A stretch of 64,000 nucleotides of DNA from Trichoplax adhaerens (GCF_000150275.1 NW_002060947.1:542695-606694), one strand, 5' to 3'; shown: positions 35,601-50,600, counted from the stretch's first letter. The notes: generated by a model from the sequence alone, not told the origin. Translations and numbers: made by a program.

Positions 35601-38600
35601 GGACGGGTACATGACCGTTAGAGAGGTATGATAATTCAGTATCTAGATTTGATAATATTAATTGTTGATATAGAGTAACAACAGTCCTATTATATATCAC
35701 TTAGGATCACAGTAGGCTGCATTACGAACCTGCTGAATTGAAAGCTTTTGAAAATATTGAATGCGAATGGCCGCTATTTTTCGCTTACCTTATAATAGAT
35801 GGAGTATTTCGAGATGACATTGGACAGGTATGATGATTATTAGGCTAGTATTGAATGTAAAGTAGTCAATGCATAAGGGTCACAGCGAAGTGCAATATAA
35901 ATGCATGCTAAATATAAATAAAGGGTTGCAAGTTAATCTTAGAATGCTGCAGCAAATTAAATCACTCACTAAAGTTTAAGAAAACTCAATAATAGGGATA
36001 TAACAAGTTTTTTTATATTTCTTAGGTGGACTGTTATAATGGATTATTAGCTGATATTCTTGTTTTTGATGATTATGGTAATAAGCTGATGCCAGAGCTA
36101 TATTATGTGGAAGCAGATAAGGTTTTCAGTTGCAGTTGTTTTTACCATTATTTCGCACTTTTAAAATCTTACTGACCTAATGCTAGATAATATTATAATT
36201 TAATAGGTGGAAATGGAATATCAGAATCCGCATAGTCAAACACGTGTGCCTGGTCCCCATGTTCCGCATATCTGGGGTCAATCATTGTATATATTATCAT
36301 GCTTGCTGTGTGAGGTGAAGTATTACTAGCTAATGATGAGGTCGTATTTATTATAATTACTATTCGATGAACAGTAAAATTTAGATATGTCATACTTACG
36401 TCATTTAAACATAAAAGGAACTAATTACTCCTGGAGAAATTGACCCATTGAATAGGAGACACGTAGTTTTGCCAAATCCAGAACTTGTTGTTCAAGGTTT
36501 TTCCTAAATATTTGATTTAATATAAAACTTACGTATTGAAGTAATATTGTCCTAAGGTGATGAAAATAAGTATCTATTTTACTTACTTCATTGCATGAAA
36601 GTTGCTTTACTGGCTGAAGATGATAATGTCAGGCAGGAGCTAAATAATGAAGGAATTATAGCGGACACCCCGTCAAGTCTAAAGCAAATTGAAGTATTCC
36701 CACCAAGAATGTTGGCTTTAGCCTATCAACATTTAGGTTTATTGATGTAGTCTTTAAGCATGTAAAAACAATGATGAATGCAATGCATTACAAAATAGTT
36801 AAGGTCTTATTTTATTATCTGAAATGCTGTAGGAAGGAACGGTAAATTAGGTCTATCAGGGAGGTGAGCGATATAATGCATCAAATACTTATTAGTTATT
36901 GGTTGGTTTATGTAATCATTATGAATAATAAAGTGTACGGCAACTACGTCTAGCGAGAAAAAATTTATAGATTTCGTAACTACTCAATAGGCCTCTCCAA
37001 CTCACAGGATTAATATCTACCAGCTCGTTTTATAGAATTTTTGATTCAGTGGTAGCATTTACACCACAGGTAACTGATCATAAATGCTAGCAAGAGCATA
37101 CAATTCTAAGCTACAAAATATGTGTTACATACGTTTACTCTGTTAAAACAGTGTACGGATAATTTTTATAGTCAAAATTAATCATAAAGTTCTAGCTTTT
37201 AGGATTACTGTAGATGGCGGTAAATGGTATAATTTTGCCTAAATATTGTGTTTTATTTGACAGTTTCTCGATTATAAGCAATTTTACTTGTGTTTGGACA
37301 ATGAACTGCTTGTTAACGATATCGAAACCGATATCGGATCATTACAAGCTCACTGGCGTCTAACGGGAAGACCTACTATTACCCTACCAATTACCGCCAC
37401 TATGCTAAGTGCGTTACGGATTAAAGTTGCTGATGAATTAATACGGATTATATATTAATGTACTGTACTTACCGTCGAAAACTAGGCGTAGAGCCTGGAT
37501 CAGATCGACCATGGATCATAAAACTAATCACTAAAATGCAATTAGGATATATTAATGGCGTAAGGTAAAGCGCTTAAACGAAGTATGGATACTTTTCGAT
37601 AGTTCGGAAATGAAATGCTTTAGTAATATATTTGTATTACTGTTACTCGGTTGACATTAAAGGGTTCGACTAGGTAAATTAAACGATTTCTTGAGCACAT
37701 CCTGCGTAAAATCATTGGATTTTTTAGAGACACACTTTTCAGGTAAGTTATACCTGCAATTTAACTAGTAAAACCGCTGCCTATCGGAAGTAAGCAAATC
37801 AAATTTAACCTATTTTTATCGTATGTATTGTAGACTCTCCACAAGGTGTACCCCACAAGAATCCTAGCAGATTCTTCCAGATTTTAAGCTCACTCTCTCC
37901 GGACAGTGAAATTGTAAGTTGATGTATTAAATATTATTAATATCAAATCTGTGAAATATGGGATGTAACGAGTTTCTTCAAAAGGATGCCAGCTTGGATA
38001 CTTTCGCACCACCAAAGGTTCTCGGATCAGGAGCTACCACGCCGGAGCGTAATTTATCCATTCCAACTATTATTCGTTCAACTTATTCAAGTAATACCTC
38101 GGTATAAATAAATATTAAATATTGCACATTTTCTAATAATTTTGCTATAAAAATTGGTAGGCGAAAAGTTATTAGGTGACAAGGATCAGCGCTTGGTTGA
38201 TGTTATTGGACAGGGTTTACAGAAGCGCCACCGTCCATGGTCTCTTTTAGCAAAGGCTACACCTAGTTTACCGCAAGATTTGGATGCCGATGTTAGTGAT
38301 TTACTTCTAAAGTTGGAGAATGAAATTTCACTTCAGGAACTTGCAATAACGCTAAATTCTTTACTTGACAAACGGTACTGGTTCCGGTGTACAGTATTTG
38401 CACATCGTGTTCTATATTTTTAGAGATTCCGCACTGAACCTAATCCATCATTTTATTTATTATCTACAGTGGTGCAAATTTTGTTGTAGATTTACCTAGC
38501 CGTCTTGTAACGACTGTTGGAGATTTGATTGATGATTTATACAAACAGGTAAAGCAATATAGCGGTACATTTAGTTAGAACATATCCTAGCTGATAGTCT

Positions 38601-40879
38601 ACCTAACGTAGAATTTAACCATTTTGTATTAAAAAGTAACAAACTAATTATAATCAGGTATGTGATTTGAAATTGTGGTCTTTGGTAAGACATGCTGCCG
38701 GCTTGTTGAATAAAAGAGTAGAAAATTTAGCAGAGGTTATTGGAATTGCGTTACTTTGCTACTTGTTGCGTAAAAGGCTTCCCAGTCAATTCGATACTAA
38801 TAGTGATGTTGATTTACAGTCGGTAACAGATATTATTGTACACCAAAAGTTGCTCACTGTTGGATATCCGCCGGCGATACGTGAAGAAACAATCACTGGG
38901 TGAGTCGCTAATCTTTAGTAAAGTACTTATCCGAGATTATTATGAGTATTCTGTTGTATATAAAGTTAAAAACGTTAGGGATACGAACGAATATCTTAAA
39001 ATTATTTACTTACTTTTATAATTTTTAATTAATAGGCCTTTACCGCCGGATGAATTGCAAAAAATTATTTTAACTGCTTGTGGTGATGATATTAGAGCTA
39101 GTGTAATAACCCAGGTGATTCTGTAGGAAACTGTTTAACCCCTTGGTTAGAAGTGAGAATAGTCTCTTGCAGTTCCAATTGCTTATTCTTGCTTACATAA
39201 TGCAAATTCAAATGCATAATATTAGAGCTAGCGTAAAAACCCAAGTGATTTTATAGGAAACTGTTTAACCCCTCCGTTAATAGTGAGAATAGTCTCTTAC
39301 AGTTCCAATTACTAATTGTGGTTTACAGAAAGAATTTTAAATATGATAGTCTTCAAGAAAACTTACCCTAATTAATTAAATAGGAGTTCCTTATTTACTT
39401 GGCCATGTTTATGAGAACGGAACCCCAATTATTTAAGGAAATGCTCCGAATTCGAGTAGGTTTAATTATGGAAGTTATGGCAACTGAAGTAGCGAATTCA
39501 TTAGAGTGTACAGGTGTGTTCATTGTCATTATTACTTTCCTTTATCATAAACTTTAGGCATAATTGGAGCATTGCTTGATATCATTTTTCGCTGTATTAG
39601 GTGATGAAGCATCAGAATATTTCGTTAATATGAGCCCGTTTGAAATGAAGCATTTGCTTCACCAAATTCTTAGTGGTAGGGAATTTGCGGTAGCAGGAGG
39701 TAAATAAAATTTCGTAATGCTGCTTTACATGTTATTAAAATTTATGAATATCAAATATACATCACTTTTTCATCTTCTTTCTTGACTAGTTACCGAAGAA
39801 GAAAACGTTCATTCCATTTCCAGGAAACAGTCGATTCGCAATAAATCAATTTCTATCCTACCCCTAGACCAAACAGCATCACTTCACCCCGATTCTAGAT
39901 ACACTTCTAGCTTTAAGGTATAACTTAATTTTGGTATTAAATTAAATTATAATCTGCAAGAAATCATTATATTATAACTTTATTTGTAATGGTTCTGATA
40001 ACGGTGCAGGCGGCCAGCAAGCGTAAAATTTCGGACGTTCCACACCGCCTCCTGACGACTAACAGTACAGACAGTGATAATCCCAGCGACTTTGATAGAC
40101 CTGGTCAATGGATGCGGAGAAGACGTATAGATGGCGCTTTAAATAGAGTGCCAGAAAATTTCTATCAATACGTGTGGCGAGTTTTAGAAAAGGTAATTAT
40201 AAATGGCCTTCTTCGTATAGCCTAGTTGAATAATATTAATCAAATATAGCGAATAAGAGTTACTGATGAATTTGCAGTGTCATGGTATCTCTATTGGCGG
40301 ATATGTATTGCCACAATATCCCATTATTCAAGAGGTTAGAGAAACATCATTAGTATTATTACACCATCGTAACTGGGATGTAACAATTCTATTCTCTGCC
40401 TGATTATTATTACTAGATGACTCCCAATGAATTGAAATTCGCGATATGCGTCGAGACCGCATTAAATCGAATACCCCATCCAGAATATCGACAACTAGTT
40501 GTTGAAGCGCTTATGGTTTTGGGAAAGGTAGTTGAAATAGAGCCGATCCAAACATTAGGTGGTATTATTGATATGAATTATATTGTTCATCAAGCAAACG
40601 AACTATTTTTGGAAGATCAGGTAAATGAATAATCCTTTCGATTTGTCAAGAGATTTAATTGCTTACATAAGACAACGATTTCTGCGATTTCATTACGAAT
40701 TTTAGACTCGCGTCGATAATATCGATTATCCAGTGCAAGAATTAGAAGGCGCAGAAAACATCTGTTGTGATTTTTACGATAGTGCTCCTGCTGGTCGTTT
40801 TGGTACTATTACTTATTTATCTAAAGTCATTCTTAAGCGGTTGGATTGTCATAATACCACTGATTGTATTATAAGCTAA
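32675..40879 (+). CDS. PHKA1: Phosphorylase b kinase regulatory subunit alpha
   Basis: About 34 short exons rebuild roughly 1,230 residues, the usual length. Exon 1 is 32675-32752, exon 2 is 33247-33399, exon 3 is 33485-33532, and the last two are 40417-40620 and 40706-40879. The N-terminal half is the glucoamylase-like (GH15) domain: [94 protein letters not shown] and [14 protein letters not shown]. The C-terminal half has [55 protein letters not shown] and [16 protein letters not shown]. The protein is the regulatory, phosphorylated subunit of the kinase that activates glycogen phosphorylase. It ends in Cys-Ile-Ile-Ser, a CaaX box; human alpha ends CAMQ and is farnesylated. The phase at the exon 23/24 border fits only a donor at TCAA|GTAATAC. 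Orthology to PHKA1 or PHKA2 individually is not meaningful here. Confidence 0.95.
39089..39328. repeat. Partial exon plus intron duplication inside PHKA
   Basis: The segment 39089-39198 holds the last 28 bases of the exon encoding DIRASVITQ, its GT donor and the start of the intron. It is repeated at 39219-39328, an offset of 130 bases. The copy reads ATATTAGAGCTAGCGTAAAAACCCAAGTGATTTTATAGG. The real donor is CCCAG|GTGATT; the copy has CCCAAGTGAT. Confidence 0.9.
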
Positions 40880-41634
40880 CTAGTAATATAGATCACTCTA
40901 CAACAAATATCATGAATACATTTCTTAAAATTATATAAGCAAATGTAAACTCATAAATGAAATTTTTAGTTGCACGATTTTTAATTATGTCGTCTTCCAT
41001 TTGATAACATAATCGGCGAATAGATCATTATTTTATGCAGCTTTTATTTGTATGTTTGCATTATACCGTACTTCTGTCTTAAAGAAATAAGTTAACTTGG
41101 CGAATTAAACACTTCTGCCATAATGTAATGAAAAATAACTGTTCATTTTAATTGTATTCTAACTGCTAACTAGTACCATACGGTTGATTATTTGCCGTAA
41201 TTTAGATAGTTAGTAATTGTATTATAGTTGACATTTATGAATGAGGTCAATGAAATGTTATATTATTGCACTAACACAAGAATGGTGTGTATCAGCAGCT
41301 TTATTTCTTTCAGCATTTGACACTGACGGAATTATAACGAAAGCGTTACAGGTGTACTTTATATAAGCAATAATTTGATGCAATGCTAATAATATTCTTC
41401 ATAGAAATGAGCCGGCATAAATTCTACATAAACTGATAATTAGGAGTGCATTTACATTTGTATTGGATTGGATAGTTGAGGGTCTAAGAAGTAAAAATTA
41501 GTTTTTTACCGACTATTGGCAAGGAATTTGCAAGGATGAATTTTACTAGATTAATTAATGAAATTAATGAAACTATTATAAACAAGCAACTATACTAAAT
41601 ATGGATGTGAGTTAATTATTTGCGTGAAGTGTAA
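40880..41634. other. Intergenic region between the 3' ends of PHKA and BBS7
   Basis: The two genes converge here. An AATGAAA-rich stretch, but no clear gene. A short open piece at 41287-41351 (ALFLSAFDTDGIITKALQ, followed by GTGTAC) looks exon-like on the plus strand, but nothing joins to it. Confidence 0.5.
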
Positions 41635-44600
41635 TTAGTTGGTAAAGAAATCAATCAATGAGTCCAAGTTGTAGTGATTTAGTAATTCTAACAGTGCAGG
41701 CACTTTGTTTTTTACACTTTGGCCCTAATACAAATAAGCAAAATAAGATAGAAGCATATTATAACATTATTTGACATTTAATGTACGTAGTATAGATGCA
41801 ACTGTAGTAGATTTCTATTCATTAATCCTTCGCTGTGGAATCTATCATTTTTTATCTATCTTTTTACCTTAAATTTGTATGTATCCAGGTATAAATCAGT
41901 AATCATACCTGCACATGGAATGCAAATAGATTATCAGTATACATCTGTACAATAAATTAAGATTAATATTGTTTTTGGTAATTTTGACTAATAAGACCAA
42001 TGTAGTTGAATAACTCGAGTTTATATCGAATTTTGCTGCGACTCAAGCTAAAGCTAAATTCAGAACGCGTTACTTCTTTAATTGCAATGCAGTGAGTTCA
42101 AATAGTAAAATACTAACCAGATAAACGTTCTAATCGTGATGGTTGCTTCTTAAATTCCTCTCGTAGCTGTTCAGCATTTGCTGAGATAAAAGGAAATTCG
42201 TAAAGTACTTTTTAGATTAGTAAATACGTTTCACCTGCTTACATGATAGATTTGTGCTCTTTATTGGCGAAGTGCTGCATGTAGATACGACTTACCTAGA
42301 ATTTCTCTATAACTTTCTGATAGACACGTCGTACCACCTTCACTAACTTCCAATTCCTGTATAATAAAATTTTACAATAAATTCGACGTAATCGCGTAAA
42401 ATTTATGAAAAAATATAGATATCATAGCTATATTTAATTATACTTGAGGACTAGTTTTTCTAATTAAGCTGATGTGTACGATATTTATCATTGTTGACCT
42501 ATGCAAATTTCGAAGCAGAGTAAAATTGACTAACCTTCAGAGCGTCGATTATTTGTACTCTCTTAGCTAAACTTAATTGCTGTTCCATCTTTGGGTGTAT
42601 AATATTTAATGCATGGGCAATAGAATCGTCATTTATATCTAAATGTTATACATAAGTGAGGTTTTTCAACTTTAGTCTTTCTATTTAATGAAATGGTCGT
42701 TGAATACTCTATTTCATTGGCTATGTTTATGCTTATGGTTAATTAATACCGTGAGAAATATTTAAATTGATCTTTTTTTTGGTTGCTTCCTTGGTCATTA
42801 CATCTTTCAAAATTGCTATTGTAGATAAGTTATCCGATCGAAAGATGCCCTCTCCCTTCCTATGAGACCAATCAGACAAATATTTTAACACATATTTCAG
42901 ATGAAACGAAAAGAGTTGGAAAGAATTTATTATGATCCAACGACTCAGTTCTTGCAGTAGCATATAAACTTAATATAACGGCTAGATCATAAAATTACTT
43001 GTATCGACATTCTAGTTGAGTATCTAAGAAAGTGGAGCGGAAAGCCATATTGACGGAATCACCAGAAGCTCTATTTAGAAAACAAATATGGAATTAGTGT
43101 TTACCAACGCAGAATTTTATTTTCGCTAGTTATTTTTAATATAAATTGTAAATCATTATAATACATTTATCTTATGAATTAAATGCCATGCAAATAGGTA
43201 TTCTATTACCTTTCGGGCATATCCGGCAGACAAAAGTTAATCCATGAATGAATTTCTGCTAAGCTAAATTGGCCGGAAAGCTGTAGCACATTAAAAGGCC
43301 TAGTAATATTGATTCAAAGATCAAATCAAAACAACATAAGACAACATTTCGACTCAATTTAATTGATAACATATATTTATAGCTACATATAACGTTTTAT
43401 GTGACATTTCAATTTAGAAATCGAATCTAATCTCAGCTAAGCTTATCTAATGCAATCATAACGGCAACGATCAGAATCAATAACTTATGAAAAAGAGATT
43501 TTAAAATTGCACTTTAGAAAATCGCATATTAATTAAGACGTTCTGTTTCAATACTAGGACAATCTTTAATGCGATATTTTTAATAAAGCTAAAGAATTGC
43601 AAAATCTCATTCATATTTTTAGGAATTATTACATTTCTTTTACCTTGATTCATCTAAGGCACTAATTCTTTGATGAAGGGAGAGCGGCTTAACGTCATAT
43701 TGTCTGACTTGGCACGATTTTGGTTGGCATCGAGGTGTAATATAAGCCTGCAAGGTTCCATACTGTCCTTCGATGGATCGAATCTGTCATTATAACGATT
43801 GAGATGGAAAATATAAAAGAAAAGTAGTAACTTTGATCTTCTTAGCTCTTACTTTTCAGGTGTTGTCTTGCAATAAAGTAGTTTCTTCTCTTACCTTTAA
43901 CTCCAATCTTGTAGTATTAGCCTGGCATCGGTATGTTGCTAGGAGATGATTACCATTCTATTAAATAGAGATCGATCATATGCAAGTTAAGAAAATAATA
44001 GGCTTTCTATTTAAATCCATCTATCTTAAGTCTTAATTGAATCAATCAGAGATGAAATACAGTTATGCTAAGGAATTTAATCTTAAGTTAACTAAGCCTT
44101 CCTCGTTCAAATTATAGCACGATAGTCAGGTTTATTTTTAAGATATTTGAAATAGAATTTTACGTGAATAAGTCAGCATTATTTTACTATTTACATTGAT
44201 TCACTGCTTTACTATCTACATGGATTTACTACTTCACTATTTACATCGCTTTGTCGGTTTTACTACTTATATCAACTCATTATTGCAAATGTATAGTGTA
44301 CTATACTAGTGCCCCAAATTGGGAAAGTATGTGAATTCGCATAGAAAATACATTTTTAATGTCCCTTCACAGCTTAGTATTTTGTAGTGAATAATAAACC
44401 TGTATTAATAGTTTTTTTATATAATACTCTTCTACTTTAATTTCCAATATGATAATAAAGCTTCTATCCTAAGGTACTTACAAGTAATCGTTTGTAATTA
44501 GTTGCTTCCTATAGTAAATACTATTACTATTACTATTGAGATGCTGCCAAAATATATTCTAGCGATACATTGGGTTAATCAAATACAATTGTAGTTGGAA

Positions 44601-47600
44601 TCTTATCTCTGTCTAATCATTTGCAATAGCAGAAATGTTTTAGCATAATTTTGAGTTGTAGTGTACTATTTTTGCAACTTATGTTATACCCTTCCAGGAT
44701 GCTACTGTCAGAATTGCAGGCTAAAATATGAAAAGTGGCTAATTGCAGTTAGGTAGAACATTTCTATCTTGTAGCTTACATTTTGCTGATAAAAAATTAG
44801 GAGTAGACACTAAAATCAGCTGAACTCCAACATGTTACTTAATATTGCAGAGTAATGCACAAGCTAGTTGCAGTTTGGTACGACCAAATGTATAACACTG
44901 GAAGTATTATAGCAATATTACTTATTATTTTACCTTAATATCGATATTATATATCAACATTTATACAATTTTAAGTTGTAGCATACTATTTTGCTATTTT
45001 AAGCTACGCCTTTCCCGAATACTACTGTTAGTGTCTATCACTGTCATGAAAATGACTTAAGCATAGATGCATAGTTTACGATAATATTTTATTTTGAACT
45101 CCCTAAAAAATATAAAGCACTACTTTAGGAATTGTTGTTGTTTATGATAAAGTAAATCCCTATAATATATGATGGAATAATGAATGTATTCAGTTGGTAT
45201 TTGAAATATAGAAATTTGATAGGGCTAGTAGTTGAAAAAACTTTCGTATGAAATTGTTTATTACTTCAAGTGTACGTATATGATAATTTAATCGTAATAG
45301 CATTATTGTTATTAAAAATTTGCTGCTAGTGCAGCAAATATGTGTACTGCTACTGATAGAGTATGTAAGTGGGATAGTAATCAACGAAAAGAAGAAAAAG
45401 AAAGTTACGTTAAACTTTGTTGTGCCTTAGTGTGTGCACTTCGCAAAGATTCCAGTTACTGTACCGTAGGCTGGGGAAGTAGTCTTACGGATTAAAGTAA
45501 AATTCACCAGAAGTACTGAGTAGTTTCTTGCGTCGCAAGAATAGTTATGGCAGTGCCATAGCTTAAAAATTCAAAATGACTAAAGGGGATTAGATATAAT
45601 CTTTTATCCTTTACCTTACATTTTGCTAGCACAAGTTACAACGAAAATTAGGAGTAAACACTAAAATCAACTAAACTCTCGTATGTTCAATATTGTAGAG
45701 TAATACATAAGCCAGTTGTAGTTTGATATGATTAAATGGATAATAGTAGTCTTGATTGGAAATACTATATTAATATTGTTTAGTATTTTTACCTCAATAT
45801 CAACGTCACTAAAGCTCACGACAGCCGAATTTTTATCCAAATCTAGTAGATCAACTGGAACATCACTCTGTTATTAATAAAAATTAGAAAAAAGTCATAT
45901 TTAGGATAATGCATAGCAAAATGTTATAGGATATTATTCTTAACTAGTTCTTATTTAAAAGCTTCGTAAGCAATTACGATATGATCAGTAGCAGTTTATA
46001 CAGAATTTAAATTATGTCCGGATTATACCAGCAAGTAAATTTAATAAAGACCTGCAGCAAAACATTATCGATCGGCATTTGGACCTCTAGTGTTAAGTGG
46101 TAACTTGCATCATCGCCATTTAGGACAAACTTGTCGTTAATGGAAAACTAAATTGAATATAAAAGTGAATTGAAATCAGCATTTAAAGTATTAGCTTTTC
46201 GTACATGGAGATCAGGGGCCACAAATAAATTGAAAGCTATGCATACTTTATGCATAATTGTTAAAAGATAAGATACAAACCTGAGGAACTGCAGAAACAC
46301 GATTGTCGGTACTAGCCATGTATTGATAATTCTCTCGCTCTCTAGCAATTCTTACCTGTAACTCTTCAATCTCAGATCTAAAAATTTCAGAGTATTACGG
46401 AAATGTGGCTTATTTGATAATAAAATGGATAGCTATCAATACCATTAATGTAGTAGTAATCAACATCAAACTATCTCATCATGCTGTAATGTCGGTTTAC
46501 TTTAATAAATCAACTTTCATTTGGTTTTCTTCTGACGTGGCCGATTTCATGTAATCTCCGTTGGCTCCTTGATGATTTTGAGCTACAGAAATTCCTGTTA
46601 TCCAGCCAGCATAGGTCGATACAACTGCTTCATTAACGTTAACATTGGCTACCCGTCCGCCAGCCACCGATGTTATACTTTCTGAAAATGTCTACAGTTA
46701 CCACAAGATATAAAGTTAGTCGTATTTATTTCTATAGCAAGATCTGAGGTAATCTTTTGACTTGAAAGCGATCAAGAGCTAGAGTTTTATTCTTATTTGC
46801 CAAAGTAGCGAAATCTTTCGCAACTATTATAATTTTCTTTACATGGCTTGTAGAAACATTCAACTTACACTTTTACACTTGATTTCAGGATCACCAGTCT
46901 CATCATAGCCGTAAATCTGTAATAAGCCATCGTCTCTACCCACTAGAATTTCATTTTTACCATCATCAAATAAATCATAAGATTCCATACATAGGACGCC
47001 TATTGTTGGAATGGTTATTCATAGTTATTTGCTTCAATAGTAATAGTGAAATTTACCCTGACTATTTCTAAAAGAAATAACCATTTAATACAGTATATGC
47101 CCTACCGCCAAGGTTATCATCATTAGGTAATTCCCAACGATGTAGAGGTTCCGTCCTAATTATAGGATTTATTTTAAAATTCATTGTCGCCATTCGTGCG
47201 TAAAGGATCAATAAGAAAATTCTTAAATAGATTCGCAACTTAATGTATTAAAGTATAAATAACTTACGGTCCGATATGGACAACACCAAATAGCCCATCA
47301 GATGTACCATATAGGATTTCACCTTTGGGATCCATTAAGCATGTGCATGTCGGTGATCCACTAATGTCAACTTGATATCTTAAATCTGAATCCTAGATTG
47401 GGTTTTGACGTAGCAAAAATGAATTAATTTAAAATTGATATTCTTGCGTATTACAGTATACATAATATCTTAAATCTAATTCCTAAATTGGATTTTTCCG
47501 GTAGCAAAATTAATCAAAAATTTTTTATTTCTTAATGTATGGAAGACTCACTCTAATCACTCTCAAGACTCTATCTTGGCATGCTAAAATGGGGATAACG

Positions 47601-50600
47601 TCATCTATCCTAGAATAGATGTGAAAGAAGTTATAATTAGGCATGAGGTAAGAGACTAAATTTTGGAGAATATAAATTACTTTGTTATAGTAATAAAATG
47701 CCAAATCGACTTACTGTTCCGATGGGACACAGATAGTATCGTTAATTCTATCGGTAGATAAATAGTAATTAAAATCTTTACAATCACGATAGTGATTATA
47801 AATGTAGTTGCCACAGAGGAATAAATCACTACCATAAACTGCCCTGCAATAAAAATATGAGCTTGCATTAATTTAAATATTTAATTAATTGCGTAGTAAG
47901 CCCATCAGTTCACGGCTATATAACCTGCAATATAGTACGGAAAACAATAACTGTAGGTAATATGACTAAAATAACAGTTAAATTATTCTGTACGGCTAAT
48001 TTACAATTAAGAAATCATAACGCGCATTTTGATTAAACAAAGTACTAGCTTTGAATAGGATCATCTTAATCCTGTATAGCAGAAAAAATTTAACACTATC
48101 ATTCTGGCGGGTTAGTTATGCATTCATGAATTAGACAGGCAAATTTTTGAGAAAGTGAATAAATTACTGTTTACGACTGATATTGAAATAAATTGAAATA
48201 TCTCTAACAAGAGCTAACAACATAGTAAGAACTGTATCTAAATACTTCAGCTAATTCATTCCTAAAGTTATCATACTATCCCTACTGATTAATTTCTTGA
48301 TTCTGAAAAGAATCAAGTTTGGTAGTTCGTCACAAAGAGGATAGCGATCTAATTAATACTAATTCTGTTTTTTTATTAAAAAGTTAGAATCTACTGATAC
48401 CTTGAATCATAAATATCATATGAACTTTAACGCTGTATTTCACCGAATTTATTCTATTTTAAATGTGCAATGCCCGACTAGTAGGTAGCTGATAATCATA
48501 ACAATACCCTAGAAATACTATCTCAATCTCCTCAAATTTGATCATTATCAAGCTTTAATATAGCGCACACTTGATAAGCAAATATAATAGCGCATTCATG
48601 AGCTAATAAAACAGAAATGATCAACTTACATGGTTTGGATACTTTCGGTTAAGTTTGTGTCAAAGTTGAGAAATTGCTTGCCTTTTTTATTATAACCCCG
48701 TATTTCAGGCCCACATGATACAAAAATTCGATCTTGTACATTACCTAAAGGCCCACCAAGTTCTAACCGAGTAATTTTTGGTCCAGGTAAAGTTTTAAAA
48801 ACAATCTATCGGCGTATTTATGGTATGAAATGGAATATTTTTTATCGGATTGCATTAAATTATGTTGAGAACTATTTCATCTTGAAAATAATAAGAATAT
48901 CTTAGCTTATCATTAAAACTTACAGATGCATCGCCACGTTTCATTTGAAAACAAGTTACTGCTCCTTCATGATCCGCTACTACCACCTAACCAAATACAT
49001 AAAATTTTGGAACTGCGTCAATTTTGAACCAATATGAAATAAACTGACACACAGTTTAGTTTAGAGATTATTTTCACTCTCTATTCGATCTCCTATCATT
49101 CAAGAACTGATGATGATCAGGCTAACGGTGGTCTACTGCATGGTAACGTTTTAGTTAAGGTACGTATGTTGTATTCTCTAATTTAACATATTCATTAACA
49201 GTCTTATAATCTATTAAAGTGTCGAAGATTTAAAATTCATAGGATTACTCCAAAGGTTCTTCTCTAATTTAAATTTACCTTTTGGCCATGTTTCTCTTTA
49301 GCCATAGGTAAAATTTTGGTTGTTTTGGGCGATGTAACACCAACCTAAAAGTAAAAGATTATCTATTTGAGAGATGGACATCATTTCTTTGTAGATTGAA
49401 GGGCTCCAATATAATCAATTCGTATTGCATGATTAAATTACTTGGAAACTATTTCACCGAAACGAATTATTTGACAACACGAATGTAAATTTTTTGAATT
49501 AATTAAAAGCTTGATGTCAAGAATATACCCCATATACGAATCATTATTTATTAAGTAGCCGTTAGCACCTTATCTGTGCAATCACGTCAAGAACAAATTG
49601 TAATAATTTTACCCATATTTCTGCTCTCATTTCATGACATTCGAAAAAAATCAGTTAAATATTAGTGTACAAATAATCTAAAAGCTGTCATTGTTGCCTA
49701 TATACGAATCATTATTTCTCAAGTAGCCACTGTAAACCTATCCGTACAAAAATATCAAGGCCAAATTGTGACGATTTTACACGTATTTCTGCTCTTATTT
49801 GATATTATTCTAAAAATCAGTTAAATACTAGTTTTAAAATAATTAAAAATACTGTAAATGTTAATAGCATTAAGCTCTTTAACTAAAAGTGGATGTTTAA
49901 ACACATGCAAGGGAAAATTACGCAGTTTTACATTAAATAGTTGCTTTACGATATTGTGATGAATAAAAATCTTCATTTAGTACGATGTTAATATCTACAT
50001 GTATAATTTGGTGAAAGTCTTAATAGATATTCTAATGAGGGAATTCATCGACAGTATTGGATTGATATTCTTATTACAGATCGAGTTGGAATGCGATTGT
50101 GCATACCTATGCGATACGGGGAGTAATAATTTATAGCCAGTTGATTACTACGGATACCGAACACAAATTTTAGTAAACCTATTGCTTTAATCCTCATATA
50201 TATCGTGCTAAATCTATGCGCCGTTCTAATAATGCACAGTAGATAAATATTTGGACAATTTACTTTTAATATTTGGCTCGATCGGGTACATGACCACTGA
50301 TTGATAAAACAGTATCTGATGTTTAAAATTAACCAAGAATAGACATCCTGATATTAGACCAAAGACGTAAGTACACTATGAATGTTGCTTACGATTCTGA
50401 ACTTAAAACAGATCATTATCTACATAATAGTAAAAGAATTAAATTTTCAGTAAGAAGACATTTAACTTGAACTCATTTAACGCAAGTGAACCAATAAGTA
50501 ATATGTTAAGGTAAAAGTAGTGAAATTGATGACAGTGCTATATTCTAATCTTCTAAACGATAGCAAGAAATGATACAAAATAATTATTAGATACGATAAA

